DNA of 64,000 bases. Origin: an uncultured Sphingorhabdus sp. Lineage in GTDB: Bacteria > Pseudomonadota > Alphaproteobacteria > Sphingomonadales > Sphingomonadaceae. The position numbers and the translations under genes were made by a program. The notes under the pieces were generated by a model. It saw only the letters and a program-made list of their open reading frames with translations. It searched no databases and was not told the origin of the DNA. The DNA lies in NCBI GenBank assembly GCA_937873665.1, contig CALMYW010000394.1:62001-126000 (forward strand), given 5' to 3'. Of the stretch, positions 8,557 through 18,599 are shown in pieces (position 1 is the first letter of the stretch; each line of letters opens with the position of its first letter).

Positions 8557-11099
8557 AGCGTCCGTTCACGCTCCTCGACTTCAAAGATTTCGAGCATATC
8601 GCCCGCCTTGATGTCGTTTGTATCCTGAAGCACGACACCGCATTCGAGGCCCGCGCGAACTTCGTCGACATCGTCCTTGAAACGACGCAGCGAGGCAATG
8701 ACGGTCTTCGAAACGATGACATCTTCTCGGGTAAGGCGGGTGTGATAGCCCTTGCGGATATGGCCTTCGAGGACGAGCAAGCCAGCAGCCTTGTCCTTTT
8801 TGCCCGCGTTGAAGACTTCCTGGATCTTCGCACGACCGACAACGGTTTCGATGATTTCGGGACCGAGGATACCCGCCATTTCCTTGGCGACATCTTCGGT
8901 GAGATGATAAATCACATCGAAATATTTGAACCGTGTCTTTTCGCGTTGCGCAATCTCGCGTGCCTTGGCGTTGGGACGGACATTGAAGCCGATAATCGGC
9001 GCTTTGGTCGCGTTGGCCAGCGTCACATCGCTTTCGGTAATCGCACCGACACCTGATTGCAGCACTCGCACCTTGATTTCATCGGTCGAAATCTTGTGCA
9101 GTGCGTTGACGATGGCTTCAACCGAACCCTGAACGTCTGCTTTGACGACAACGGCATATTCCTTCGCACGGTTGGCAGCCAATGCCGAGAACATGTTGTC
9201 AACCGAAACCGGTGCTTGCGTTGTCCGCTTCAGCTTTGCCTGTTCCTTGCGGAAAGCGGCAACTTCGCGGGCACGGGCTTCGTTTTCAACGACCGTCAGG
9301 ATTTCGCCCGCCCCGGGAACACCGGTGAGACCCAATACCTCGACCGGCATGGCCGGCCCTGCAGTTTTCACCTGCTGCCCCTGATCGTTGATCAATGCGC
9401 GAACCTTGCCCGATTCCTCGCCGACAACGAAAATGTCGCCGGTCTTCAGCGTACCGCGACGGATGAGCAGCGTTGCAACCGCACCGCGCCCCTTGTCGAG
9501 CTTCGCTTCAACTACCACAGCTTCCGCCGCGCGATCGGGGTTGGCTTTGAGTTCCATAAGCTCCGCTTGCAGCGCCAGCTTGTCGAGCAGGTCGTCGATG
9601 CCGGTTTTCTTCAGTGCCGAGATTTCAACGTCCTGCACTTCACCGCCCATTTTTTCGACAATGACTTCATGCTCCAGTAAGCGTTCACGGATGCGCTGTG
9701 GATTGGCGCCGTCCTTGTCGCATTTGTTGATCGCGATAATCATCGGCACATTGGCCGAGCGGGCATGATTGATAGCCTCAATTGTCTGCGGCATGATGCC
9801 ATCATCGGCAGCGACTACGAGGATGATAATGTCCGTCACAGTAGCACCGCGTGCGCGCATTTCGGTGAAGGCTTCGTGACCAGGTGTATCAAGGAAGGTG
9901 ATAAGATCACCATTCTTGGTTTTCACCTGATAGGCACCGATATGCTGGGTAATGCCGCCAGCTTCACCGGCCTGCACATTCGCCCCGCGCAATGCATCGA
10001 GCAGCGAAGTTTTGCCATGGTCGACATGGCCCATCACGGTCACAACCGGCGGACGCGGCTTCAATGTTTCGGGGGCGTCGACATCGTCATCATGGGCAAT
10101 ATCGACGTCGGCGTCAGAAACGCGGGTGATGTTGTGACCAAATTCGGTCACCAGCAATTCGGCGGTATCCTGGTCGATGCTCTGCGTCAGTGTGACAGGC
10201 ATGCCCATCTTGAACAGCGCCTTGACCAGATCGCTGCCCTTTTCGGCCATACGGATCGCCAGTTCCTGAACGGTAATGACTTCCGGAACGACTACATCGC
10301 GCACCTGCTTGGGTTGCGCATCGCGCTGCATGCCCGACATATGCGAGCGACGCTCTTTTTCGCGCGCGCGCTTGAGTGCGGCGAGCGAACGGGCGCGTGC
10401 ACCTTCATCGTCGTCCAGAGCGCGCGTTACGGTCAATTTGCCCGATTGACGGCGGCTATCGCCCGCACGGTCACGGCTAGGCTTGTGCGGTACCTTCTTC
10501 GGATCTTCGCGGCGAACCTCTTCGCGGACCCCGCGAACTTCCTCACGCGGCGCTGCCGGAGCAGGACGCTTGGGCGATTCAACCGGAGTGAATCTGCGGG
10601 CCGGCGGGGGTGACACAGCGTCGCTGGTTTCCGCAGCCTCAACTTCATCGGCTTGCGCAACCGCAGGAGGCGGAGCCTTGGCAGCCTCAGCTTCAGCCTT
10701 ACGATTCTCTTCAGCACGGCGACGCTCTTCATCTGCCGCACGCGCACGTTCCTCTTGCTCGCGCCTATTGGCTTCTTCGGCAAGACGCAGCCGGTCTTCT
10801 TCTGCTTCACGCTGTAGACGGGCTACGCGCTCTTGCGGCGTTTCACCGCTCGGTGCTGCTGCACGCGGCGCAGGTGCGGCGGGCGGCGGCGGCGGCGGAG
10901 GGGGTGGCGGAGGCGCGGCTACTTCCGGCTCGGGAGCATAGCCCGGCTTACCGACAAGTTTTTTGCGTTTCACCTCAACCACAACCTTGTTGGTGCGGCC
11001 ATGGCTGAAGGTCTGCTTCACCTCGCCCGACTCCAGTCGCGGCTTCAGCCCAAGCGGCTTGCGACCCAATGTCGGTTTATTCTCGTTTTCGTCACTCAT
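8553..11099 (-). CDS. infB: Translation initiation factor IF-2
   Basis: GTPase that brings initiator tRNA to the 30S subunit. The 848 residues comprise a long N-terminal extension (1-350) with an 11-proline run at residues 63-73 and a Glu/Arg/Ala-rich coiled coil (about 88-140), then the IF2_N module (about 270-330), the G domain with GHVDHGKT at 357-364, DTPGHE and NKCD, and the C-terminal beta-barrel and initiator-tRNA-binding domains. It is third in the rimP-nusA-ylxR-infB order, 22 bases after ylxR. Confidence 0.98.
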   Translation of the reverse strand: MSDENENKPTLGRKPLGLKPRLESGEVKQTFSHGRTNKVVVEVKRKKLVGKPGYAPEPEVAAPPPPPPPPPPPAAPAPRAAAPSGETPQERVARLQREAEEDRLRLAEEANRREQEERARAADEERRRAEENRKAEAEAAKAPPPAVAQADEVEAAETSDAVSPPPARRFTPVESPKRPAPAAPREEVRGVREEVRREDPKKVPHKPSRDRAGDSRRQSGKLTVTRALDDDEGARARSLAALKRAREKERRSHMSGMQRDAQPKQVRDVVVPEVITVQELAIRMAEKGSDLVKALFKMGMPVTLTQSIDQDTAELLVTEFGHNITRVSDADVDIAHDDDVDAPETLKPRPPVVTVMGHVDHGKTSLLDALRGANVQAGEAGGITQHIGAYQVKTKNGDLITFLDTPGHEAFTEMRARGATVTDIIILVVAADDGIMPQTIEAINHARSANVPMIIAINKCDKDGANPQRIRERLLEHEVIVEKMGGEVQDVEISALKKTGIDDLLDKLALQAELMELKANPDRAAEAVVVEAKLDKGRGAVATLLIRRGTLKTGDIFVVGEESGKVRALINDQGQQVKTAGPAMPVEVLGLTGVPGAGEILTVVENEARAREVAAFRKEQAKLKRTTQAPVSVDNMFSALAANRAKEYAVVVKADVQGSVEAIVNALHKISTDEIKVRVLQSGVGAITESDVTLANATKAPIIGFNVRPNAKAREIAQREKTRFKYFDVIYHLTEDVAKEMAGILGPEIIETVVGRAKIQEVFNAGKKDKAAGLLVLEGHIRKGYHTRLTREDVIVSKTVIASLRRFKDDVDEVRAGLECGVVLQDTNDIKAGDMLEIFEVEERERTL

Positions 11100-11121
11100 T
11101 TTCTACAGACCTTGCCTTCAA

Positions 11122-11850
11122 TCAATTACCGTCCGGTGCATCAAGTGCTCGACGGTCCGCCTTGGCGTCGCCGCGCGCGTTACTGCATCCTATGAAATAA
11201 AGCCAGCGGTCTAGGTGATGTTTCACCCGCTCCGCTGCTTTTGCATCGGTGATCGCCACATGCACCGAATTTGAGCGCCCCAGTGCCGCCGATAGCCGGT
11301 CGCGATCAACCGGCAAGCGCGTGCCCTTGCGACCACTACCCTCTTCTTCAAGCCCGACGCGCCAACTCTGGTCACGTTTGGATGCTCCATCGTCACTGGC
11401 ATCAGAGGCGTGCAGCAAGAGCGCGACCGCACCGCTACGGGCCGCTGCATCGACCTTTTCCGCGCCAGCGAGCAAATTGCTCGACCGGGCTTCCAGACCG
11501 AGGCGATCAAGTGTCGCCTTTTCCAGGCCAAACCGGATTCGGTCAACCAGATCGTCGGGAACTGAAAGTTCAGATACCTTGAAAGCACGTTTCAACAGAC
11601 CGGCGAGCTTTCCTTTCGCGCGTGCGGCTTCGATCTCTTCTGCCGGCACGCCGATCCACGCTCCGCGACCGGGCACTTTTCCGTGAATATCAGGCGCTAC
11701 CTGCCCGTCAGGGCCCAGCGCAAGACGGATCAGCAGGCGTTGCTCCGCCCGCTCACCCGTCAAAATGCACCTTCTTACAGGGCTATCAAGGTTCTCATTG
11801 GGAGTCTTCCGCGACAACGGCGTCCTCCTCAACTGTTTCGGGTTCGTCAT
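11122..11850 (-). CDS. YlxR-family RNA-binding protein with L7Ae-like C-terminal domain
   Basis: About 242 residues. The N-terminal part (SPVRRCILTGERAEQRLLIRLALGPDGQVAPD and KVPGRGAWIG) is the DUF448/YlxR RNA-binding fold; the C-terminal half (LEARSSNLLAGAEKVDAAARSGAVALLLHA and NSVHVAITDAKAAERVKHHL) resembles the L7Ae/L30e fold, a fusion known in alphaproteobacteria. The start is uncertain: ATGs at 11865 and 11850 both lie inside the nusA 3' end, and no ribosome site is convincing; 11850 is reported because the shorter leader is more family-like. Overlap with nusA is 56 bases. Confidence 0.85.
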   Translation of the reverse strand: MTNPKQLRRTPLSRKTPNENLDSPVRRCILTGERAEQRLLIRLALGPDGQVAPDIHGKVPGRGAWIGVPAEEIEAARAKGKLAGLLKRAFKVSELSVPDDLVDRIRFGLEKATLDRLGLEARSSNLLAGAEKVDAAARSGAVALLLHASDASDDGASKRDQSWRVGLEEEGSGRKGTRLPVDRDRLSAALGRSNSVHVAITDAKAAERVKHHLDRWLYFIGCSNARGDAKADRRALDAPDGN

Positions 11851-13411
11851 CGAACCAATGCGCACGGGCGGCCATGATAATCTCGTTGCCTTGCTCTTCG
11901 TTCAGGCCGAAAACCGCCAATATGCCGGGTTTGTCTTCGACGCGGTGGCGACGATTGTCGCTGCGACGCTGTTCGCTGCGACCCTTCTGGATCAGTTCGT
12001 CGGTCGCAAGGTCTGCAAGATCGTCAAGCGTCTTGATACCCGCCTTGCCCAGCGTCACCAGCATTGCTTCGGTGAGGTGCGGCAGTTCGGCAAGGGCATC
12101 TTCGACGCCCAGTTCCCGGCGTTCGGCACGTGCGGACTCTTCCTTGCGCTCCAGCGCTTCGAGTGCACGGCTTTGCAGTTCTTCAGCCAGTTCATCGTCC
12201 AGGCCTTCGATGCCAGCGATTTCTTCAAGCGCGACATAGGCAACTTCTTCAAGCTCGCTGAAGCCTTCTGCCACAAGCAGCTGCGCCAAGGTTTCGTCGA
12301 CGTCGAGTTCCTGCTGGAACATTTCCGAACGCTCGACAAATTCCTTCTGGCGCTTCTCGCTCGATTCCGCCTCGGTCATAATGTCGATTGCACGACCGGT
12401 CAGCTGGCTTGCAAGACGGACGTTCTGGCCGCGGCGACCAATGGCCAGGCTCAGCTGATCGTCGGGAACGACCACTTCGATGCGGCTTTCTTCTTCATCG
12501 ATGACGACGCGGCTGACCGTTGCAGGCTGTAGCGCATTGACGATGAAGGTTGCGGCATCGTCCGACCAGGGGATGATGTCGATTTTTTCGCCCTGCATTT
12601 CCTGCACGACCGCCTGCACACGGCTGCCCTTCATGCCGACGCAAGCGCCAACCGGGTCTATCGAACTGTCATAGCTGATTACACCAATCTTGGCACGGCT
12701 GCCCGGATCGCGGGCTGCGGCCTTAATCTCGATGATGCCATCGTAAATTTCGGGTACTTCCTGTGCGAACAGCTTCTTCATGAAGTCCGGATGTGCACGG
12801 CTGAGCAGAATCTGCGGACCGCGGTTTTCACGAACGACCTTCATGATCAGCGCACGAACGCGATCACCGGGGCGAACAACTTCGCGCGGGATTTGCTGGT
12901 CGCGGCGGATAACGCCTTCGGCACGACCAAGATCGACGACGACATGGCCGAATTCGACCGACTTCACGACGCCAGTGATGATTTCGCCTGCGCGGTCCTT
13001 GAATTCTTCAAACTGGCGCTCGCGTTCGGCGTCTCGCACCTTCTGGAAGATGACCTGCTTTGCCGACTGCGCGTCAATACGGCCAAGATCGACCGGAGGC
13101 AGCGGATCGACGATGAAGTCGCCAACAGCCGCGCCCTTTTGCAGCTTTTCGGCCTGCTTGAGATCGACCTGCTTGAAATAGTCTTCAACAACCTCAACCA
13201 CTTCGACAACGCGCCACAAGCGCAAGTCGCCGGTCTGCGTATCGAGCTTAGCGCGAATATCGTTTTCGGCGCCATAGCGCGCACGGGCGGCGCGCTGAAT
13301 CGCTTCTTCGAGTGCCTCGACGACGATCGCCTTGTCGATCATCTTCTCGCTGGCGACTGCGTTTGCGATTGCGAGCAGTTCAGCCTTGTTGGCAGCAATC
13401 GGACTGGCCAT
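11795..13411 (-). CDS. nusA: Transcription termination/antitermination factor NusA
   Basis: RNA polymerase-binding elongation factor. The 538-residue product starts MASPIAANKAELLAIANAVA and carries the N-terminal polymerase-binding domain, an S1 domain (EIITGVVKSVEFGHVVVDLG), two KH domains (GACVGMKGSRVQAV and SLAIGRRGQNVRLA) and an acidic C-terminal repeat region. A longer frame begins at 13495 inside rimP, but the ATG at 13411, just 4 bases after the rimP stop, fits the family. Confidence 0.97.
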   Translation of the reverse strand: MASPIAANKAELLAIANAVASEKMIDKAIVVEALEEAIQRAARARYGAENDIRAKLDTQTGDLRLWRVVEVVEVVEDYFKQVDLKQAEKLQKGAAVGDFIVDPLPPVDLGRIDAQSAKQVIFQKVRDAERERQFEEFKDRAGEIITGVVKSVEFGHVVVDLGRAEGVIRRDQQIPREVVRPGDRVRALIMKVVRENRGPQILLSRAHPDFMKKLFAQEVPEIYDGIIEIKAAARDPGSRAKIGVISYDSSIDPVGACVGMKGSRVQAVVQEMQGEKIDIIPWSDDAATFIVNALQPATVSRVVIDEEESRIEVVVPDDQLSLAIGRRGQNVRLASQLTGRAIDIMTEAESSEKRQKEFVERSEMFQQELDVDETLAQLLVAEGFSELEEVAYVALEEIAGIEGLDDELAEELQSRALEALERKEESARAERRELGVEDALAELPHLTEAMLVTLGKAGIKTLDDLADLATDELIQKGRSEQRRSDNRRHRVEDKPGILAVFGLNEEQGNEIIMAARAHWFDDEPETVEEDAVVAEDSQ

Positions 13412-13415
13412 GACT

Positions 13416-13973
13416 TTAGTCTTCCTGTTCTTGGTCGGGGTTTTCTTCGTCGATTTCGTCGACCCCGGCGCTGTTGAGCGGCGCAGTCGACGCAATCAGC
13501 CGGTCTGTCAAGACCAGCTTGGCGGAATGTATATTGGAAAAGTGTATTGCGTGTGTGACGCCAGTACGATCGGTGATTGCAACCACCTCATCGTCAACTC
13601 CCGCAAGCTCACCACGAAATCTCTTTTGGTTTTCAATAGGCTCTATCGCCTCAATTTTGGCTTCATGCCCTGCCCAATCGGAAAAGTCCTTCAACCGGGT
13701 CAGCGGACGGTCAATGCCGGGGGAGCTTACCTCCAACCGATAGGCCTCTTCGATCGGATCAAGTTCGTCGAACAGATCAGAAATCCGATGCGACAATGCC
13801 GCACAATCGTCGATTACCAATTGGCGCGTATCCGGCCGTTCAGCCATGACTTGCAAAGTCGGCTCATCCGAACCTTCTGCGCCGCGATCAAACCATGCAA
13901 CGCGTACGAGATCAAACCCCAAGGCTTTGGCCTCAGGTTCGATAATCTCGGCAAGTTTTTTTAAATCGGGCAT
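13416..13973 (-). CDS. rimP: Ribosome maturation factor RimP
   Basis: Assists 30S assembly. The 185-residue protein begins MPDLKKLAEIIEPEAKALGFDL and contains the family signature YRLEVSSPGIDRPLTRLKDF and the C-terminal SH3-like part with an acidic tail. The frame is open to 14129, but the ATG at 13973 has GGAG 5 bases upstream and matches the family start. First gene of the nusA-infB operon; the divergent sugar dehydrogenase starts 188 bases away, and the operon promoter must lie between. Confidence 0.95.
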   Translation of the reverse strand: MPDLKKLAEIIEPEAKALGFDLVRVAWFDRGAEGSDEPTLQVMAERPDTRQLVIDDCAALSHRISDLFDELDPIEEAYRLEVSSPGIDRPLTRLKDFSDWAGHEAKIEAIEPIENQKRFRGELAGVDDEVVAITDRTGVTHAIHFSNIHSAKLVLTDRLIASTAPLNSAGVDEIDEENPDQEQED

Positions 13974-14161
13974 GGTGCTCCAAATGTGCAGAAGACAATG
14001 CGAATAACCGATCGTGCCAGCCCCTTTCGGCGCCAGCCCCTTCAGTGTTTCGCAATGTCGGGATAAACCCCATCTAGGCGGAGCTACGCTAAAATGCAAC
14101 CCTCTTGCAATTACGCGAAGCATTGGCATCTAAACGCCGGAATAAAAGAGGAGCCCTCCCC

Positions 14162-15295
14162 ATGTTGCGAGCCTTCAGTTTGACCGCGATCAGTTTTGTA
14201 GCGGTTGCCTGCGCCCCTTCGACAAGCAACGCCGAAGTCTCAACAGGCCCCAAACCATTTGAGGTCACAGCGGTTGCAACTTTCAATGAACCTTGGGCAA
14301 TGGCCTTTGTTCCCGGCACGCCCTATGCGCTGATTACCGAAAAGAGCGGCAAGCTGAAACTGTGGCAAGCGGATGGACCTGTTCGCGATGTCGCCGGTGT
14401 CCCTACGGTTGACTATGGCGGACAAGGTGGTTTTGGCGATGTGATCGTCGCTTCCGATTTTTCGGAATCTGGCCTCGTTTATCTCAGCTGGGTGGAAGCC
14501 GGCGCAAACGACACACGCGGCGCAGTCGTTGGCCGCGCAAAGCTGGAATATCAGGATAATGAACCCAAGTTGGTTGGCCTGCAGAAAATCTGGGAGCAGA
14601 ATCCGAAGGTCACCGGGCGCGGCCATTATGGCCATCGCCTCGCATTCTCGCCCGATGGCAAATATCTGTTCATCGCCTCTGGCGAGCGGCAGAAATTCGA
14701 TCCGGCTCAGGACATGAACGCCAATCTTGGCAAGGTGCTGCGCCTCTTCCCCGATGGCAGCGTGCCGAGGGACAACCCGTTTTACGATGCGGCCAATCCG
14801 GTAAAGTCACAAATCTGGTCATTAGGGCATCGCAACCCGCTTGGGCTGACCTTTGATGACAAGGGGCAGCTGTGGAACCAGGAAATGGGTCCGCGCCACG
14901 GTGATGAACTCAACCTTGTTAAGCGCGGCGCCAATTATGGCTATCCCAAGGCGTCCAATGGCGATCATTACGACGGCCGCGACATCCCCGATCACAAACC
15001 GGGCGACGGCTTTGAAGCACCCAAGGCCTATTGGGTGCCCGCAATTTCTCCGGGCGGCCTGATGTTCTATAATGGCGACCTGTTTCCGGCATGGAAGGGC
15101 TCACTCTTCTTAGGCGGGTTGGGCGGCGAGGCCCTGGTCCGCGTCAAGGTGAATGGCGAAAATGTCGAAAAGGCCGACCATTGGCCGATGAACGCCCGTA
15201 TCCGGGAAGTCGAACAGGGCCCTGACGGAGCAGTATGGCTGCTTGAAGACGGCAGCGAAGGGCGTCTGCTGAAGCTTACGCCCCCAAAACCTTAA
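14162..15295 (+). CDS. PQQ-dependent sugar dehydrogenase lipoprotein
   Basis: Six-bladed beta-propeller of the soluble glucose/aldose sugar dehydrogenase family, which oxidises sugars in the periplasm with PQQ. 377 residues: a signal peptide ending AVAC (lipid-attachment Cys17), then PWAMAFVPG, YGGQGGFGDV, GRGHYGHRLAFSPDGKYLFI, SLGHRNPLGL and GPRHGDELNL, where the GHR and GHRN/HGDE segments supply the PQQ and catalytic His residues of the family. The frame opens at 14105, but the ATG at 14162 begins the signal peptide and follows an AGGAG-type site. No PQQ synthesis genes are in the window. Monocistronic, divergent from rimP. Confidence 0.88.
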   Translation: MLRAFSLTAISFVAVACAPSTSNAEVSTGPKPFEVTAVATFNEPWAMAFVPGTPYALITEKSGKLKLWQADGPVRDVAGVPTVDYGGQGGFGDVIVASDFSESGLVYLSWVEAGANDTRGAVVGRAKLEYQDNEPKLVGLQKIWEQNPKVTGRGHYGHRLAFSPDGKYLFIASGERQKFDPAQDMNANLGKVLRLFPDGSVPRDNPFYDAANPVKSQIWSLGHRNPLGLTFDDKGQLWNQEMGPRHGDELNLVKRGANYGYPKASNGDHYDGRDIPDHKPGDGFEAPKAYWVPAISPGGLMFYNGDLFPAWKGSLFLGGLGGEALVRVKVNGENVEKADHWPMNARIREVEQGPDGAVWLLEDGSEGRLLKLTPPKP

Positions 15296-16188
15296 CCCGC
15301 TGGATTAGTACCTGCGAGGTCTGCAATGAAACTGCGGACCCGTTTGGCGTTCATGCCCAGATCGCTGATGCCAACGCGGCTGATAGACCGCATATCCACA
15401 ATGCTACCCGTACCGTCTTCGGTTGGACGCACGCGGACAACAACATCGTCTTTGAAGCGAAAGAAACGGGTGGTGTCGGTCGCCTCAAGACGGCCTTCAA
15501 CCGGATCGGTTACAGCAACCTCCCAACCGCGAACCTTGGCCAGCCGCTCTGCCTTGGCAATGGCTTCCGCAACCGGCATCGCGATACGAACCGAACGGAT
15601 GTCGCCATAAGCTTTCTGGTGCAGCGCCGCCCAGCGCTGTTGCGGGTTCATACCTTTCATTTGCGGATCATTCTCGCCCGGAATCTGGTCAAGATTGTCC
15701 GCCCGCACTTCGAGCATCCTGAATTGAGGTGGGTCGGCAAGATCGGTCGAAATATCGTGGATGGCGGGAACGGTGCGCGCCGTATAGGCAAAACTCAAAA
15801 GCCAAAGCGACAAGGCGCCCCCCATTGCCATGCCCAACCAGCGCAAGGGGCGCGCAGCCACCCTGCCCTTGCGTTTTGCCCACCATCCGACCAGCACACC
15901 ACCAAGCACAGCCAACAAACCTGCGCCAAAGGCAAGCATCAGCAATTGGAAACCGAAGCCGAAATTCCATAGCCCCCAGCCCGAACCCAGCGCCGCCAAC
16001 AAGGCGAGCAATATTGATCCGAAGCCCAAAAAGAAAATCGATTTTCCGCTCCAATTTGCAGGTTTCGCGACCACCGGTGCGGATGTCCCCGTTTCTTGAA
16101 CCGGTTCCTGTGCTGGCTGCTGAACAGTTTCAGCCACAGCTTCGTTCACATTTTCGTTTTGTGCTGGTGTGTTTTCATCATTCTGCAT
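15292..16188 (-). CDS. DUF1499 membrane protein
   Basis: 298 residues: a 50-residue Gln/Glu/Pro-rich disordered N-terminus, three hydrophobic segments (about 52-70, 75-105, 120-142) and a C-terminal soluble domain of the DUF1499 type (DISTDLADPPQF, GWEVAVTDPVEGRLEATDTTRFFRFKDDVVVRVRP, SRVGISDLGMNAKRVRSFI). Function unknown. GAGGGGA before the ATG at 16188 selects it over the frame start at 16221. Its 3' end overlaps the sugar dehydrogenase stop by 4 bases in convergent orientation. Confidence 0.85.
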   Translation of the reverse strand: MQNDENTPAQNENVNEAVAETVQQPAQEPVQETGTSAPVVAKPANWSGKSIFFLGFGSILLALLAALGSGWGLWNFGFGFQLLMLAFGAGLLAVLGGVLVGWWAKRKGRVAARPLRWLGMAMGGALSLWLLSFAYTARTVPAIHDISTDLADPPQFRMLEVRADNLDQIPGENDPQMKGMNPQQRWAALHQKAYGDIRSVRIAMPVAEAIAKAERLAKVRGWEVAVTDPVEGRLEATDTTRFFRFKDDVVVRVRPTEDGTGSIVDMRSISRVGISDLGMNAKRVRSFIADLAGTNPAG

Positions 16189-16326
16189 CTGCGGATCCCC
16201 TCGGTCCAATACCATCATCAAACTAACGCAACTCGGGCAAAAGCCAAAGTAAATCCGTCCATTCGGTCAAAGCCTGACAATCAAAAAACATGGACAAAGC
16301 GAAAGTCGGCTGACAAGGCCCGCGCG

Positions 16327-17568
16327 ATGGTGATGGACCCTGCCCTCAAGCGCCGCGCGAGCCGCTTCGTGCTGTTGACTGTGCTCATTTATTCAATGGG
16401 TTTCGGTATCATCATGCCTGTTCTGCCTGACCTCATCAAACATCTTGCGCAGGTCGACGCGGCCGAAGCGGCGCGCATCGGGGCATGGATCGGCGCAACT
16501 TATGGCTTGTTCCAGATTCTGCTGATGCCCGCCGTCGGCAATCTGGGGGATCGTTTCGGGCGGCGACCGATCTTCCTGATTTCGCTCTTCGCCTTCGGGT
16601 TCGATTTCCTGCTGATGGGTCTTGCTCCCAATATAGGCTGGCTGTTCGTCGGGCGTGCGATTGCCGGCGGCTTAGGTGCTGTTTTCGGCCCTGCCAATGC
16701 CGCCATGGCGGACATGTCTACACCAGAAGAGCGCGCAGCAAGTTTTGGCAAAGTTGGTGCTGCCTTTGGTCTCGGATTTATATTCGGCCCGGTCATAGGC
16801 GGACTGCTTGGCGATTTCGGGCCAAGGGTGCCTTTCTATGTTGCGGGTGCGCTCGCGATCGCGAATGGCATCTACGGCTGGATCGTATTTCCCGAAACCA
16901 TGCCCGAAGAAAAGCGCCGCCCGTTTGAATGGAAACGCGCCAATCCGCTCGGGGCATTTGCATCGCTGGGCAAAATTGAGGGAATTGTTCCCGTTGCCTT
17001 GATCTACTTCCTCTGGTCGCTCGCAGGGAATGTATATCCGGCAAGCTGGTCCTTCTTTGCGCCGATCCAATATGGCTGGGGCAGCGGCATGGTTGGCGTT
17101 TCGCTGGGCCTTGTCGGCATTTCGATGGCGGTTTTCCAGGCGCTGGTCATCCGTCGCTTCATCACCCGCTTTGGAGAACGCAAGACCGCCTATATCGGCA
17201 TGATCTCCGGGATAACCAGTTATCTGATTGTCGCCTTTGTTCCATTTGCCGGGATCATATTGGTGCTTCTGCTGGTCAATGGCTTTTCCGGGATGGTCAT
17301 GCCTGCGCTTAACGCAATGATGTCGCAGCGTGCGCCTGCCTCTCAACAGGGTGAACTGCAGGGTCTGGTTGGCTCACTTGCTGCCTTCAGCCTGATGATC
17401 GGCCAATTTGCCTATAACTATGCGCTCGCAGCCTTTACCGAGGCGGGAGCCCCGATACGATTTCCCGGTGCACCTTATCTGATCGCCGCTACAGCAGGTC
17501 TTGCTGCCTTGGTCGCATTGGCCATGTTGCGCAAACGGCAATTGCCCGAGGCTATGCCGGATGCCTGA
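16327..17568 (+). CDS. MFS transporter, TCR/Tet-like drug-proton antiporter type
   Basis: About 413 residues and 12 predicted membrane spans. It has the motif A loop GNLGDRFGRRPIFLISL after span 2 and motif C-like GLGFIFGPVIGG in span 5, and reads like the tetracycline-class (TCR/Tet) family (MGFGIIMPVLPDLIKHLA). Such proteins are often generic permeases in sphingomonads; tetracycline export should not be assumed. ATGs at 16327 and 16333 are both possible; an AAGG lies 9 bases before the first. Its stop overlaps the GNAT start by 8 bases. Confidence 0.85.
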   Translation: MVMDPALKRRASRFVLLTVLIYSMGFGIIMPVLPDLIKHLAQVDAAEAARIGAWIGATYGLFQILLMPAVGNLGDRFGRRPIFLISLFAFGFDFLLMGLAPNIGWLFVGRAIAGGLGAVFGPANAAMADMSTPEERAASFGKVGAAFGLGFIFGPVIGGLLGDFGPRVPFYVAGALAIANGIYGWIVFPETMPEEKRRPFEWKRANPLGAFASLGKIEGIVPVALIYFLWSLAGNVYPASWSFFAPIQYGWGSGMVGVSLGLVGISMAVFQALVIRRFITRFGERKTAYIGMISGITSYLIVAFVPFAGIILVLLLVNGFSGMVMPALNAMMSQRAPASQQGELQGLVGSLAAFSLMIGQFAYNYALAAFTEAGAPIRFPGAPYLIAATAGLAALVALAMLRKRQLPEAMPDA

Positions 17569-18055
17569 ACTTGTCCCGCTCAATAAAGTTGCGCCGGAAA
17601 AGGTGGAGCGATTGCTCGACGATGCCTTCGGTGCTGATCGCTTTGGTCGGACCGCCTATTTGTTGCGGAAACGCAGTAAGCCGATTGGTTCGCTGTCTTT
17701 CGCGCTCATCGAAGAAGGCGAACCCGTCGGCAGCATCCAGTGCTGGCCCGTTCGCATCGGGGATTTCCCCATAGTGCTGGTCGGCCCAGTGGCGGTTACA
17801 CCCGAGCTGCAAGGCAGGGGTATTGGCCACCAATTAATGTACCGTATGCTTGAAGCAGCATCCAAAATCGGGGAACCGGTGATGGTGATGATCGGCGATC
17901 CGGAATATTATGGCCGCTTCGGCTTCACTGCCGAGCAGACCGGCGGGTGGTCTTTGCCCGGTCCATGGGAGCCGCGTCGCTTGCTTGCTCGCAATGCAAT
18001 GGGTGTCGCAACGCCGCATGCAGGTATGCTGGAGGAGGACGACCGTGCCCTATGA
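17561..18055 (+). CDS. GNAT-family N-acetyltransferase (YhbS-like)
   Basis: 164-residue acetyl-CoA-dependent acyltransferase. The central VLVGPVAVTPELQGRGIGHQLMYRMLEAA is the GNAT motif A with the Q-G-R-G-I-G acetyl-CoA pyrophosphate loop; the following VMVMIGDPEYYGRFGF is typical of the YhbS branch. The start at 17561 overlaps the transporter stop, so it is coupled; it then overlaps the next gene by 11 bases. The substrate is unknown. Confidence 0.9.
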   Translation: MPELVPLNKVAPEKVERLLDDAFGADRFGRTAYLLRKRSKPIGSLSFALIEEGEPVGSIQCWPVRIGDFPIVLVGPVAVTPELQGRGIGHQLMYRMLEAASKIGEPVMVMIGDPEYYGRFGFTAEQTGGWSLPGPWEPRRLLARNAMGVATPHAGMLEEDDRAL

Positions 18056-18599
18056 TCCCCCTCCTTCTTTGGGCGACCTCAGCCTCAACCAGATTGCAGG
18101 CCTTGCGTCGCAACGAAAGCTGCCTCCGGTCGACAGCTGGAATCCCGCCAAAACGGGAATCAGCGAGATGCGCATCGCCGCCGACGGCCGCTGGTTCCAC
18201 CAAGGCGGCGAAATCACCCGCCCAGCGATGGTGCGCGCCTTTTCTGGTTTGCTCAGGCTCGAATCCGACTACAGCTATTGGCTGGTGACCCCACAGGAAA
18301 AATTTTCGATCACGGTGGAAGACGTGCCGTTCATTGCAGTTGAAGCGCAATTCCGCGAGGCAAGCATTGCGTTCCGGCTCAACACCGATGATCTGGTCGT
18401 TGCTGGACCTGTAAATCCGATTGAAACGCGGCTCTACGAAGGTGTTCCAGTACCCTATTTGCATGTCAGGTCCGGATTATGGGCACGCTGTTCGCGGCCG
18501 GTCTATTATGAACTTGCCGAACTAGCGATCGATACCAATCCGGAAAAGCCGGGTCTTTGGAGTGAAGGGGCGTTTTTCGCGCTGGATATTGCCGGATGA
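18045..18599 (+). CDS. DUF1285 protein
   Basis: 184 residues beginning at GTG 18045, chosen because a strong GGAGGAGG lies 6 bases before it and the in-frame upstream stretch has no family similarity. The protein shows the DUF1285 pattern: MRIAADGRWFHQGGEITRPAMVRAFSGLLR, DYSYWLVTPQEKFSITVEDVPFIAVE. Function unknown. It overlaps its neighbours on both sides (GNAT by 11, Nudix by 4 bases), making one coupled string from the MFS gene to the CCA transferase. Confidence 0.88.
   Translation: MPYDPPPSLGDLSLNQIAGLASQRKLPPVDSWNPAKTGISEMRIAADGRWFHQGGEITRPAMVRAFSGLLRLESDYSYWLVTPQEKFSITVEDVPFIAVEAQFREASIAFRLNTDDLVVAGPVNPIETRLYEGVPVPYLHVRSGLWARCSRPVYYELAELAIDTNPEKPGLWSEGAFFALDIAG

Noticed and set aside
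9765..10613. Plus-strand 282-codon frame opposite infB
   Set aside because: It lies wholly within the IF-2 gene, with no ribosome site and no recognisable domain.
10860..10915. GGC/GGA-rich run resembling a repeat array
   Set aside because: It encodes the poly-proline stretch of IF-2 (residues 63-73), so no separate element is needed.
16327..17568. Calling the MFS gene a tetracycline resistance determinant
   Set aside because: Similarity is at the family level only; there is no adjacent TetR-type regulator and chromosomal homologues are common in this lineage.
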